Assembly (NCBI RefSeq): GCF_027744825.2
Contig: NC_071339.1
Span: 28,009,501-28,073,500, forward strand
DNA from: Synchiropus splendidus
Lineage: Eukaryota; Chordata; Actinopteri; Syngnathiformes; Callionymidae
DNA: 64,000 nt
Direction of reading: 5' to 3'
In this document: positions 27,004 to 39,417 of the stretch, one piece after another
Layout: each line of letters begins with the position of its first letter
Numbering within the stretch: the stretch's first letter is position 1
Program-made: the position numbers and the translations under genes
The notes under the pieces: model-generated
Database searches by the model: none
Told to the model about the DNA's origin: nothing
The model's input: only the letters and a program-made list of their open reading frames with translations

Positions 27004-28347
27004 AGAAAGACCCTTTCTGCTATAGTGTTGGGTCAATATTTCATGTTCTGAAGCTTCCCTGGAAAGTTATGGGACAATGCAGAAAACAATTTTTCATCCT
27101 GGGATACGGTCGATTCTGTAACGCCAAACATTAAAATGTTGATAACTTTGGAAAAACACTTCAGACAGCTTAGATTTGAAGTGCAACAACTAGAAAGACC
27201 CTTTCTGCTATCGTGGGAGGTGAACATTTCATGTTCTGAAGCTTCCCTGAGAAGTTATGGCACAATGCAGAAAATGCGTTTTCAGCCTGAGATAAGGTGG
27301 GTTCCGGAACGCCAAACATAAAAATGTTGATAACTTTGGAAAAACACCTCAGACAGCTTAGATTTGATGTGCAACTACTAGAAAGACCCTCTCTGCTATA
27401 GTGGGACGTCAAAATTTCATGTTCTGAAGCCTCCCTAGAAAGTTATGGGACAATGCAGAAAACGTGTTTTCAGCCTGAAATAAGGTGGGTTCCGAAACGC
27501 CAAACGTAAAAATGTTGATCACTTTGGAACAACACTTCAGACAGCTTAGATTTGATGTGCAAGTAGTAGAAAGACCCTTTCTGCTATAGTGTTAGGTCAA
27601 AATTTCATGTTCTGAAGCTTCCCTGGAAAGTTATGGGACAATGCAGAAAACAATTTTTCATCCTGAGATACGGTCGATTCTGTAACGCCAAACATTAAAA
27701 TGTTTATAACTTTGGAAAAACACTTCAGACAGCTTAGATTTGAAGTGCAACAACTAGAAAGACCCTTTCTGCTATAGTGGGAGGTGAAAATTTCATGTTC
27801 TGAAGCTTCCCTGCAAAGATATGGGACAATGCAGAAAACGATTTTTCATCCTGAGATAAAGTCGATTCCGGAACGCCAAACGTAAAAATGTTGATAACTT
27901 TCGAAAAACACTTCAGACAGCTTAGATTTAATGTGCAACTACTAGAAAGACCCTTTCTGCTTCAGTGGGAGGTGAACATTTCATGTTCTGAAGCTTCCCT
28001 GCAAAGTTATGGCACAATGCGTAAAACGCGTTTTCAGCCAGAGATAAGGTCGATTCCGGAACGCCAAACATAAAAATGTTGATAACTTTCGAAAAACACT
28101 TCAGACAGCTTACATTTGATGTGCAACTACTAGAAAGACCCTTTCTGCTAGAATGGGAGGTCAAAATTTCATGTTCTGAAGCTTCCCATGGAAAGTTATG
28201 GGACAATGCAGAAAAAGATTTTTCATCCTGAGATAAGGTCGATTACGGAACGCGAAACATAAAAATGTTCATAACTTTCGAAAAACACTTCAGACAGCTT
28301 AGATTTGATGTTCAAATACTAGAAAGACCCTTTTTGCTATAGTGGGA
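27004..28347. repeat. Seven-monomer segment, copy 1
   Basis: Matches 29637-30980 at an offset of 2,633 bp (14 x 188 + 1). It starts near GCTATAGTGTTGGGTCAATA and ends where GGGACGTGAAAA replaces GGGAGGTGAACA. The two copies are separated by seven other monomers, so the full repeating unit is 14 monomers. Confidence 0.78.
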
Positions 28348-29636
28348 CGTGAAAATTTCATGTTCTGAAGCTTCCCTGCAAAGTTATGGCACAATGCCGA
28401 AAACGCGTTTTCAGCCTGAGATAAGGTGGGTTCCGGAACGCCAAACATAAAAATGTTGATAACTTTCGAAAAACACTTCAGACAGCTTAGATTTGATGTG
28501 CAACTACTAGAAAGACCCTTTCTGCTGTAGTGGGAGGTTAAAATTTCATGTTCGAAAGCTTTCATGCAAAGTTATGGCACAATGCAGACAACGCGTTTTC
28601 AGCTTGTGATAACGTGGGTTCCGGAACGCCAAACATAAAAATGTTGATAACTTTCGAAAAACACTTCAGACAGCTTAGATTTGATGTGCAAATACTAGAA
28701 AGACCCTTTCTGCTATAGTGGGATCTGAAAATTTCATGTTCTGAAGCTTTCCTGCAAAGTCATGGGACAATGCAGAAAACGATTTTTCATCCTGAGAAAA
28801 GGTCGATTCCGGAACGCCAAACATTAAAATGTTGATAACTTTGGAAAAACACTTCAGACAGCTTAGATTTGATGTGCAACTACTAGAAAGACCCTTTCTG
28901 CTATAGTGGGAGGTTAAAATTTCATGTTCGAAAGCTTCCATGCAAAGTTATGGCACAATGCAGACAACGCGTTTTCAGCTTGTGATAACGTGGGTTCCGG
29001 AACGCCAAACATAAAAATGTTGATAACTTTCGAAAAACACTTCAGACAGTTTAGATTTGATGTGCAAATACTAGAAAGACCCTTTCTGCTATAGTGGGAT
29101 CTGAAAATTTCATGTTCTGAAGCTTTCCTGCAAAGTCATGGGACAATGCAGAAAACGATTTTTCATCCTGAGATAAGGTCGATTCCGGAACGCCAAACAT
29201 AAAAATGTTGATAACTTTGGAAAAACACTTCAGACAGCTTAGATTTGATGTGCAACTACTAGAAAGACCCTTTCTGCTATAGTGGGACGTGAAATTTTCA
29301 TGTTCTGAAGCTTCCCAGCAAAGTTATGGCACAATGCCGAAAACGCGTTTTCAGCCTGAGATAAGGTCGATTCCAGAACGTCAAACATAAAAATGTTGAT
29401 AACTTTGGAAAAACACTTCAGACAGCTTAAATTTGATGTGCAACTACTAGAAAGACCCTTTCTGCTATAGTGGGAGGTGAAAATTTCATGTTCTGAAGCT
29501 TCCCTGCAAAGTTATGGCACAATGCAGAAAACGCCTTTTCAGCCTGAGATAAGGTTGATTCCCGAACGCCAAACATGAAAATGTTCATAACTTTGGAAAA
29601 ACACATCAGACAGCTTAGATTTGATGTGCAACTACT

Positions 29637-30980
29637 AGAAAGACCCTTTCTGCTATAGTGTTGGGTCAATATTTCATGTTCTGAAGCTTCCCTGGAAAGT
29701 TATGGGACAATGCAGAAAACAATTTTTCATCCTGAGATACGGTCGATTCTGTAACGCCAAACATTAAAATGTTGATAACTTTGGAAAAACACTTCAGACA
29801 GCTTAGATTTGAAGTGCAACAACTAGAAAGACCCTTTCTGCTATCGTGGGAGGTGAACATTTCATGTTCTGAAGCTTCCCTGAGAAATTATGGCACAATG
29901 CAGAAAATGCGTTTTCAGCCTGAGATAAGGTGGGTTCCGGAACGCCAAACATAAAAATGTTGATAACTTTGGAAAAACACCTCAGACAGCTTAGATTTGA
30001 TGTGCAACTACTAGAAAGACCCTTTCTGCTATAGTGGGACGTCAAAATTTCATGTTCTGAAGCCTCCCTAGAAAGTTATGGGACAATGCAGAAAACGTGT
30101 TTTCAGCCTGAAATAAGGTGGGTTCCGAAACGCCAAACATAAAAATGTTGATCACTTTGGAACAACACTTCAGACAGCTTAGATTTGATGTGCAAGTAGT
30201 AGAAAGACCCTTTCTGCTATAGTGTTAGGTCAAAATTTCATGTTCTGAAGCTTCCCTGGAAAGTTATGGGACAATGCAGAAAACAATTTTTCATCCTGAG
30301 ATACGGTCGATTCTGTAACGCCAAACATTAAAATGTTGATAACTTTGGAAAAACACTTCAGACAGCTTAGATTTGAAGTGCAACAACTAGAAAGACCCTT
30401 TCTGCTATAGTGGGAGGTGAAAATTTCATGTTCTGAAGCTTCCCTGCAAAGATATGGGACAATGCAGAAAACGATTTTTCATCCTGAGATAAAGTCGATT
30501 CCGGAACGCCAAACGTAAAAATGTTGATAACTTTCGAAAAACACTTCAGACAGCTTAGATTTAATGTGCAACTACTAGAAAGACCCTTTCTGCTTTAGTG
30601 GGAGGTGAACATTTCATGTTCTGAAGCTTCCCTGCAAAGTTATGGCACAATGCGTAAAACGCGTTTTCAGCCAGAGATAAGGTCGATTCCGGAACGCCAA
30701 ACATAAAAATGTTGATAACTTTCGAAAAACACTTCAGACAGCTTACATTTGATGTGCAACTACTAGAAAGACCCTTTCTGCTAGAGTGGGAGGTCAAAAT
30801 TTCATGTTCTGAAGCTTCCCATGGAAAGTTATGGGACAATGCAGAAAAAGATTTTTCATCCTGAGATAAGGTCGATTACGGAACGCGAAACATAAAAATG
30901 TTCATAACTTTCGAAAAACACTTCAGACAGCTTAGATTTGATGTTCAAATACTAGAAAGACCCTTTTTGCTATAGTGGGA
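29637..30980. repeat. Seven-monomer segment, copy 2
   Basis: Duplicate of 27004-28347. Its last two monomers (about 30595-30971) are themselves repeated once more at about 30972-31348, an offset of 377 bp that includes the 1-bp insertion CCCATGGAAAG. This extra dimer is not seen in super-repeat 1. Confidence 0.78.
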
Positions 30981-31348
30981 GGTGAACATTTCATGTTCTG
31001 AAGCTTCCCTGCAAAGTTATGGCACAATGCGTAAAACGCGTTTTCAGCCAGAGATAAGGTCGATTCCGGAACGCCAAACATAAAAATGTTGATAACTTTC
31101 GAAAAACACTTCAGACAGCTTACATTTGATGTGCAACTACTAGAAAGACCCTTTCTGCTAGAGTGGGAGGTCAAAATTTCATGTTCTGAAGCTTCCCATG
31201 GAAAGTTATGGGACAATGCAGAAAAAGATTTTTCATCCTGAGATAAGGTCGATTACGGAACGCGAAACATAAAAATGTTCATAACTTTCGAAAAACACTT
31301 CAGACAGCTTAGATTTGATGTTCAAATACTAGAAAGACCCTTTTTGCT
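30595..31348. repeat. Two-monomer tandem pair (377-bp unit)
   Basis: Two adjacent copies of a dimer marked by CAGCCAGAGATAAGG, GCTTACATTTG, CTAGAGTGGGAGGTC, CCCATGGAAAG and GATTACGGAACGCG. The unit is 377 bp because of the single-base insertion in CCCATGG. Confidence 0.82.
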
Positions 31349-33069
31349 ATAGTGGGACGTGAAAATTTCATGTTCTGAAGCTTCCCTGCAAAGTTATGGC
31401 ACAATGCCGAAAACGCGTTTTCAGCCTGAGATAAGGTGGGTTCCGGAACGCCAAACATAAAAATGTTGATAACTTTCGAAAAACACTTCAGACAGCTTAG
31501 ATTTGATGTGCAACTACTAGAAAGACCCTTTCTGCTGTAGTGGGAGGTTAAAATTTCATGTTCGAAAGCTTCCATGCAAAGTTATGGCACAATGCAGATA
31601 ACGCGTTTTCAGCTTGTGATAACGTGGGTTCCGGAACGCCAAACATAAAAATGTTGATAACTTTCGAAAAACACTTCAGACAGCTTAGATTTGATGTGCA
31701 AATACTAGAAAGACCCTTTCTGCTATCGTGGGATCTGAAAATTTCATGATCTGAAGCTTTCCTGCAAAGTCATGGGACAATGCAGAAAACGATTTTTCAT
31801 CCTGAGATAAGGTCGATTCCGGAACGCCAATCATAAAAATGTTGATAACTTTGGAAAAACACTTCAGACAGCTTAGATTTGATGTGCAACTACTAGAAAG
31901 ACCCTTTCTGCTATAGTGGGAGGTTAAAATTTCATGTTCGAAAGCTTCCATGCAAAGTTATGGCACAATGCAGACAACGCGTTTTCAGCTTGTGATAACG
32001 TGGGTTCCGGAACGCCAAACATAAAAATGTTGATAACTATCGAAAAACACTTCAGACAGTTTAGATTTGATGTGCAAATACTAGAAAGACCCTTTCTGCT
32101 ATAGTGGGATCTGAAAATTTCATGTTCTGAAGCTTTCCTGCAAAGTCATGGGACAATGCAGAAAACGATTTTTCATCCTGAGATAAGGTCGATTCCGGAA
32201 CGCCAAACATAAAAATGTTGATAACTTTGGAAAAACACTTCAGACAGCTTAGATTTGATGTGCAACTACTAGAAAGACCCTTTCTGCTATAGTGGGACCT
32301 GAAATTTTCATGTTCTGAAGCTTCCCAGCAAAGTTATGGCACAATGCCGAAAACGCGTTTTCAGCTTGAGATAAGGTGGGTTCCGGAACGCCAAACATAA
32401 AAATGTTGATAACTTTGGAAAAAGACTTCTGACCGCTTACATTTGATGTGCAACTACTAGAAAGACCCTTTCTGCTATAGTGGGAGGTGAACATTTCATG
32501 TTCTGAAGCTTCCCTGCAAAGTTATGGCACAATGCGTAAAACGCGTTTTCAGCCTGAGATAAGGTCGATCCTGGAACACCAAACGTAAAAATGTTGATAA
32601 CTTTGGAAAAACATTTCAGACAGCTTAGATTTGTTGTGCATCTACTAGAAAGACCCTTTCTGCTGTAGTGGGAGGTGAAAATTTCATGTTCTGAAGATTC
32701 CCTGCAAAGTTATGGCACAATGCAGAAAACGCGTTTTCAGCCAGAGATAAGGTCGATTCCGGAACGCCAAACATAAAAATGTTGATAACTTTGGAAAAAC
32801 ACTTCAAACAGCTTAGATTTGATGTGCAACTACTAGAAAGACCCTTTCTGCTATAGTGGGATGTGAAAATGTCATGTTCTGAAGCTTCCCTGCAAAGTTA
32901 TGCCACAAAGCAGAAAACGCGTTTTCAGCCTGAGATAAGGTCGATTCCGGAACGCCAAACATCAAAATGTTGATAACTTTGGAAAAACACTTCAAACAGC
33001 TTAGATTTGATGTGCAACTGCTAGAAAGACCCTTTCTGCTATAGTGGGAGGTGAAAATGTCATGTTCTG

Positions 33070-33250
33070 AAGCTTCCCTGCAAAGTTATGGCACAATGCA
33101 GAAAAGGCGTTTTCAATAAGGTGCGATCCGGAACGCTAAACATAAAAATGTTGATAACTTTGGAAAAACACTTCAAACAGCTTAGATTTGATGTGCAACT
33201 ACAAGAAAGACCCTTTCTGCTATAGTGGGAGGTTAAATTTTCATGTTCTG
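33070..33250. repeat. 181-bp variant monomer, copy 3
   Basis: Same deletion, inside the roughly 557-bp segment of super-repeat 2 that is absent at the matching place in copy 1. That segment is 3 x 188 minus 7 because it includes this short monomer. Confidence 0.9.
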
Positions 33251-34002
33251 AAGCTTCCCAGCAAAGTTATGGCACAATGCCGAAAACGCGTTTTCAGCCT
33301 GAGATAAGATCGATTCCAGAACGTCAAACATAAAAATGTTGATAACTTTGGAAAAACTCTTCAGACAGCTTAGATTTGATGTGCAACTACGAGAAAGACC
33401 CTTTCTGCTATAGTGGGAGGTTAAACTTTCATGTTCTGAAGCTTTCCTGCAAAGTTATGGGACAATGCAGAAAACGATTTTTCATCCTGAGATAAGGTCG
33501 ATTCCGGAACGCCAAACATAAAAATGTTGATAACTTTCGAAAAACAATTCAGACAGCTTAGATTTCATGTGCAACTACTAGAAAGACCCTTTCTGCTATA
33601 GTGGGACCTGAAAATTTCATGTTCTGAAGCTTCCCTGCAAAGTTATGGCACAATGCAGAAAACGCGTTTTCAGCTTGAGATAAGGTGTGCTCCGGAACGC
33701 CAAACATAAAAATGTTGATAACTTTGGAAAAAGACTTCAGACCGCTTACATTTGATGTGCAACTCCTAGAAAGACCCTTTCTGCTATAGTGGGAGGTGAA
33801 AATGTCATGTTCTGAAGCTTCCCTGCAAAGTTATGCCACAAAGCAGAAAACGCGTTTTCAGCCTGAGATAAGGTCGATTCCGGAACGCCAAACATAAAAA
33901 TGTTGATAACTTTGGAAAAACACTTCAAACAGCTTAGATTTGATGTGCAACTGCTAGAAAGACCCTTTCTGCTATAGTGGGAGGTGAAAATGTCATGTTC
34001 TG

Positions 34003-34183
34003 AAGCTTCCCTGCAACGTTATGGCACAATGCAGAAAAGGCGTTTTCAATAAGGTGCGATCCGGAACGCTAAACATAAAAATGTTGATAACTTTGGAAAA
34101 ACACTTCAAACAGCTTAGATTTGATGTGCAACTACTAGAAAGACCCTTTCTGCTATAGTGGGACGTGAAATTTTCATGTTCTG
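34003..34183. repeat. 181-bp variant monomer, copy 4
   Basis: Counterpart of 14289-14469 in super-repeat 2 (offset 19,714), with the same CAATAAGGTGCGATCC sequence. Confidence 0.9.
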
Positions 34184-34371
34184 AAGCTTCCCAGCAAAGT
34201 TATGGCACAATGCCGAAAACGCGTTTTCAGCCTGAGATAAGGTCGATTCCAGAACGTCAAACATAAAAATGTTGATAACTTTGGAAAAACACTTCAGACA
34301 GCTTAGATTTGATGTGCAACTACGAGAAAGACCCTTTCTGCTATAGTGGGAGGTTAAATTTTCATGTTCGG

Positions 34372-34552
34372 AAGCTTCCATGCAAAGTTATGGCACAATG
34401 CAGAAAAGGCGTTTTCAATAAGGTGCGATCCGGAACGCTAAACATAAAAATATTGATAACTTTGGAAAAACACTTCAAACAGCTTTGATTTGATGTGCAA
34501 CTACTAGAAAGACCCTTTCTGCTATAGTGGGAGGTTAAATTTTCATGTTCGG
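34372..34552. repeat. 181-bp variant monomer, copy 5
   Basis: Counterpart of 14658-14838 in super-repeat 2 (offset 19,714). It has CAATAAGG where copy 2 has CAATTAGG. Confidence 0.9.
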
Positions 34553-35294
34553 AAGCTTCCATGCAAAGTTATGGCACAATGCAGACAACGCGTTTTCAGC
34601 CTGAGATAAGGTCGATCTTGGAACGCCAAACGTAAAAATGTTGATAACTTTGGAAAAACATTTCAGACAGCTTAGATTTGTTGTGCAACTACTAGAAAGA
34701 CCCTTTCTGCTATAGTGGGATTTTAAAATTTCATGTTCTCAAGCTTCCCTGCAAAGTTATGGCAAAATATGTAAAACGCGTTTTCTGGCTGAGATAAGGT
34801 GGGTTCCAGAACGCCAAACATAAAAATGTTGATAACTTTGGAAAAACACTTCAGACATCTTAGATTTGATGTGCAACTACTAGAAAGACCCTTTCTGCTA
34901 TAGTGGGAAATTAACATTTCATGATCTGAAGGTTCCCTGCAAAGTTATGACACAATGCAGAAAACGCGTTTTCAGCCTGAGATAAGATCGATTCAGGAAC
35001 ACCAAACATAAAAATGTTGAAAACTTTCGAAAAACACTTCAGACAGCTTAGATTTGATGTGCAACTCCGAGAAAGACCCTTTCTGCTATAGTGGGATTTG
35101 AAAATTTCATGTTCAGAAGCTTCCCTGCAAAGTTATGGCAGAATGCGTAAATCGCGTTATCGGCCTGAGATAAGGTCGATTCCGGAACGCCAAACATAAA
35201 AATGTTGATAACTTTCGAAAAACACTTCAAACAGCTTACATTTGCTGTGCAACTACTAGAAAGACCCTTTCTGCTATAGTGGGGTGTTTAAATG

Positions 35295-36233
35295 TCATGT
35301 TCTGAAGCTTCCCTGCAAAATTATGGCACAATGCAGAAAACGAGTTTTCAGCATCACATAAGGTCGATTCCGGAATGCCAAACATAAAAATGTTGATAAC
35401 TTTGGAAAAACACTTCAGACAGCTTAGATTTGATGTGCAACTACTAGAAAGACCGTTTCTGCTATAGTGGGAGGTGAAAATTCGATGTTCTGAAGCTTCC
35501 CTGCAAAGTTATGGCACCATCCATAAAACGCGTTTTCAGCCTGGGATAAGGTCGATTCCGGAACGCCATACGTAAAAATGTTGATAACTTCGGAAAAACA
35601 CTTCAGACAGCTTAGATTTGATGTGCAACTACTAGAAAGACCATTTCTGCCATTGTTGAAGTGAAAATTCGATGTTCTGAAGCTTCCCTGCAAAGTTCTG
35701 GCACAATGCAGGAAACGCGTTCTCAGCCTGAGATTAGGTTAATTTCAGAACCCCAAACATAAAAATGTTGATAACTCAGGAAAAACTCTACAGACAGCTT
35801 AGATTTGATGTGCAACTACTAGAAAGACCCTTTCTGCTACAGTGTGAGGTGAAAATTTCATGTTCTGAAGCTTCCCTGCAAAGTTATGGCACAATGCAGG
35901 AAACGCGTTCTCAGGCTGAGATTAGGTTGATTTCAGAACCCCAAACATAAAAATGTTGATAACTCAGGAAAAACTCTACAGACAGCTTTGATTTGATGTG
36001 CAACTACTAGAAAGACCCTTTCTGCTATAGTGGGAGTTGAAAATTCGATGTTCTGAAGCTTCCCTGCAAAGTTATGGCACAATGCGTAAAACGCATTTTC
36101 AGCCTGAGATAAGGTCGATTCCGGAACGCCAAATATAAAAGTGTTAATAACTTTGGAAAAACACTTCAGACAGCTTAGATTTGATGTGCAACTACTATAA
36201 AGACCTTTTCTGCTATTGTGGAACTTTAAAATG
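35295..36233. repeat. X cassette 1 of super-repeat 2
   Basis: Counterpart of 15581-16519 at an offset of 19,714 bp, with the same five-monomer order and markers. Confidence 0.83.
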
Positions 36234-36985
36234 TCATTTTCTGATGCATCCCTGCAAAGTTATGGCACAATGCAGAAAACGGGGTGTTCAGCCTGAGATA
36301 AGGTTGATTCCGGAACGTCAAACATAAAAATGTTGATAACTTTGGAAAGCCACTTCAGACAGCTTAGATTTGATGTGTAACTACTAGAAAGACCCTTTCT
36401 GCTATAGTGGGAGGAGAAAATTTCATGTTCTGAAGTCTCCCTGCAAAGTTATGGCAATGTGCAGAAAATGCCTTTTCAGCCTGAGATAAGGTGGGTTCCA
36501 GAACGCCAAACATAAAAATGTTGATAACTTTGGAAAAACACTTCAGACAGCTTAGATTTGATGTGCAACTGCTAGAAAGACACTTTCTGCTATAGTGGGA
36601 GGTGAAAATTTCATGTTCTGAAGCTTCCCTGCAAAGTTATGGCACAGTGCAGAATACGCGTTTTCAGCCTGAGATATGGTCGATTCCGGAACACCAAACA
36701 TAAAAATGTTGAAAACTTTGGAAAAACACTTCAGACAGCTTAGATTTGATGTGCAACTACTAGAAAGACCCTTTCTGCTATCGAGGGAGGTGAAAATGTC
36801 ATGTTCTGAAGCTTTATGCAAAGTTATGGCACAATGCGTAAAACGCGTTTTCAGCCAGAGATAAGGTCGATTCCGGAACGCCAAACATAAAAATGTTGAT
36901 AACTTTGGAAAAACACTTCAAACAGCTTACATTTGCTGTGCAACTACTAGAAAGACCCTTTCTGCTATAGTGGGGTGTTTAAATG
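36234..36985. repeat. Y cassette 1 of super-repeat 2
   Basis: Counterpart of 16520-17271 at an offset of 19,714 bp. It differs by a few substitutions, such as AATGCCTTTTCAG for AATGCGTTTTCAG near 36470. Confidence 0.83.
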
Positions 36986-37924
36986 TCATGTTCTGAAGCT
37001 TCCCTGCAAAATTATGGCACAATGCAGAAAACGAGTTTTCAGCATCACATAAGGTCGATTCCGGAATGCCAAACATAAAAATGTTGATAACTTTGGAAAA
37101 ACACTTCAGACAGCTTAGATTTGATGTGCAACTACTAGAAAGACCGTTTCTGCTATAGTGGGAGGTGAAAATTCGATGTTCTGAAGCTTCCCTGCAAAGT
37201 TATGGCACCATCCATAAAACGCGTTTTCAGCCTGGGATAAGGTCGATTCCGGAACGCCATACGTAAAAATGTTGATAACTTCAGAAAAACACTTCAGACA
37301 GCTTAGATTTGATGTGCAACTACTAGAAAGACCATTTCTGCCATTGTTGAAGTGAAAATTCGATGTTCTGAAGCTTCCCTGCAAAGTTCTGGCACAATGC
37401 AGGAAACGCGTTTTCAGACTGAGATTAGGTTGATTTCAGAACCCCAAACATAAAAATGTTGATAACTCAGGAAAAACTCTACAGACAGCTTAGATTTGAT
37501 GTGCAACTACTAGAAAGACCCTTTCTGCTACAGTGTGAGGTGAAAATTTCATGTTCTGAAGCTTCCCTGCAAAGTTATGGCACAATGCAGGAAACGCGTT
37601 CTCAGGCTGAGATTAGGTTGATTTCAGAACCCCAAACATAAAAATGTTGATAACTCAGGAAAAACTCTACAGACAGCTTAGATTTGATGTGCAACTACTA
37701 GAAAGACCCTTTCTGCTATAGTGGGAGTTGAAAATTCGATGTTCTGAAGCTTCCCTGCAAAGTTATGGCACAATGCGTAAAACGCATTTTCAGCCTGAGA
37801 TAAGGTCGATTCCGGAACGCCAAATATAAAAGTGTTAATAACTTTGGAAAAACACTTCAGACAGCTTAGATTTGATGTGCAACTACTATAAAGACCTTTT
37901 CTGCTATTGTGGAACTTTAAAATG
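36986..37924. repeat. X cassette 2 of super-repeat 2
   Basis: Counterpart of 17272-18210 at an offset of 19,714 bp. It is followed by only the first monomer of X3 (37925-38112) and then directly by Y (38113 onward). Confidence 0.83.
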
Positions 37925-38112
37925 TCATGTTCTGAAGCTTCCCTGCAAAATTATGGCACAATGCAGAAAACGAGTTTTCAGCATCACATAAGGTCGATTC
38001 CGGAATGCCAAACATAAAAATGTTGATAACTTTGGAAAAACACTTCAGACAGCTTAGATTTGATGTGCAACTACTATAAAGACCTTTTCTGCTATTGTGG
38101 AACTTTAAAATG
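37925..38112. repeat. X cassette 3 remnant (one monomer)
   Basis: A single monomer with GAGTTTTCAGCATCACATAAGG that switches, near 38074, to the CTACTATAAAGACC ending of the fifth X monomer. It is a hybrid of X monomers 1 and 5, left when four monomers were lost relative to 18211-19149. Confidence 0.8.
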
Positions 38113-38550
38113 TCATTTTCTGATGCATCCCTGCAAAGTTATGGCACAATGCAGAAAACGGGGTGTTCAGCCTGAGATAAGGTTGATTCCGGAACGTCAA
38201 ACATAAAAATGTTGATAACTTTGGAAAGCCACTTCAGACAGCTTAGATTTGATGTGTAACTACTAGAAAGACCCTTTCTGCTATAGTGGGAGGAGAAAAT
38301 TTCATGTTCTGAAGTCTCCCTGCAAAGTTATGGCAATGTGCAGAAAATGCGTTTTCAGCCTGAGATAAGGTGGGTTCCAGAACGCCAAACATAAAAATGT
38401 TGATAACTTTGGAAAAACACTTCAGACAGCTTAGATTTGATGTGCAACTACTAGAAAGACACTTTCTGCTATAGTGGGAGGTGAAAATTTCATGTTCTGA
38501 AGCTTCCCTGCAAAGTTATGGCACAGTGCAGAATACGCGTTTTCAGCCTG
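38113..38550. repeat. Y cassette 2 of super-repeat 2 (diagnostic part)
   Basis: Matches 19150 onward at an offset of 18,963 bp, with the full set of Y markers. From about 38550 it joins sequence matching 20150 onward (offset 18,402), skipping one unit of the three-monomer duplication seen in copy 1. Confidence 0.8.
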
Positions 38551-39417
38551 AGATAAGGTCGATTCAGGAACGCCAAACATAAAAATATTAATAACTTTGG
38601 AAAAACACTTCAGACAGCTTAGATTTGATGTGCAACTACTAGAAAGACCCTTTCTGCTATCGAGGGAGGTGAAAATTTCATGTTCTGAAGCTTTATGCAA
38701 AGTTATGGCACAATGTGTAAAACGCGTTTTCAGCCTGAGATAAGGTCGATTCCGGAACGCCAATCATGAAAATGTTGATAACTTTGGAAAAACACTTCAG
38801 ACAGCTTCGATTTGATGTGCAACTACAAGACAGACCCTTTCTGCAACAGTGGGAGGTTAAAATTTCTTATTCTGAAGTTTCCTGCAAAGTTATGGCACAA
38901 TGCAGAAAACGCGTTTTCAGCTTGAGATAAGGTGGGTTCCCGAATGCCAAACATAAAAATGTTGAAAACTTTGGAAAAACACTTCAGACAGCTTAGATTT
39001 GATGAGCAACTACTAGAAAGACCATTTCTGCCATTGTGGAAGTGAAAATTCGATGTTCTGAAGCTTCCCTGCAAAGTTATGCCACAATGCAGGAAACGCG
39101 TTGTCAGCCAGAGATAAGGTCGATTCAGGAACGCCAAACATAAAAATATTGATAACTTTGGAAAAACACTTCAGACAGCTTAGATTTGATGTGCAACTAC
39201 TAGAAAGACCCTTTCTGCTATAGTGGGAGGTGAAAATGTCATGTTCTAAAGCTTCCCTGCAAAGTTATGGCACAATGCAGAAAACGCGTTTTCGGCCTGA
39301 GATAAGGTCGATTCAGGAACACCAAACATAAAAATGTTGAAAACTTTTGAAAAACACTTCAGACAGCTTAGATTTGATGTGCAACTACGAGAAAGACCCT
39401 TTCTGCTATAGTGGGAG

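Larger units (their letters stand above)
25627..31832. repeat. Block A in super-repeat 2 (about 33 monomers, 6,206 bp)
   Basis: Equivalent of 470-6290 and 6291-12111, present as one copy. It keeps the full-length monomer where copy 1 has the 9-bp deletion, and has the six-monomer unit at 930-3178 only once. It has instead amplified a different part: a seven-monomer stretch (27004-28347) recurs at 29637-30980 at +2,633 bp. Confidence 0.82.
25272..39417. repeat. Super-repeat copy 2
   Basis: Collinear with copy 1: 25272 onward matches 115 onward, and 31833-39417 matches 12112-21015. The left block occurs once here rather than twice. Within it, six monomers are missing relative to copy 1 near 27140-27240, two monomers are added near 28620-29000 and six are added near 29860-31000. 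In the right part, three monomers are missing near 32280-32360, 557 bp are added at 32785-33340, 751 bp are missing near 38080 and 561 bp near 38550. After 39417 the sequence departs to a variant shared with 49565. Confidence 0.85.
31833..39417. repeat. Mosaic block B, copy 2
   Basis: Collinear with 12112-21015 at offsets of 19,721, 19,157, 19,714, 18,963 and 18,402 in order. The monomer at about 32290-32380 is a visible hybrid: its left part matches the copy near 12570 (GAAATTTTC, CCCAGCAAAG, CCGAAAACG) and its right part the copy near 13200 (CAGCTTGAG, GGTGGGTTCC). This is the expected scar of an in-register crossover that removed three monomers. Confidence 0.83.
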
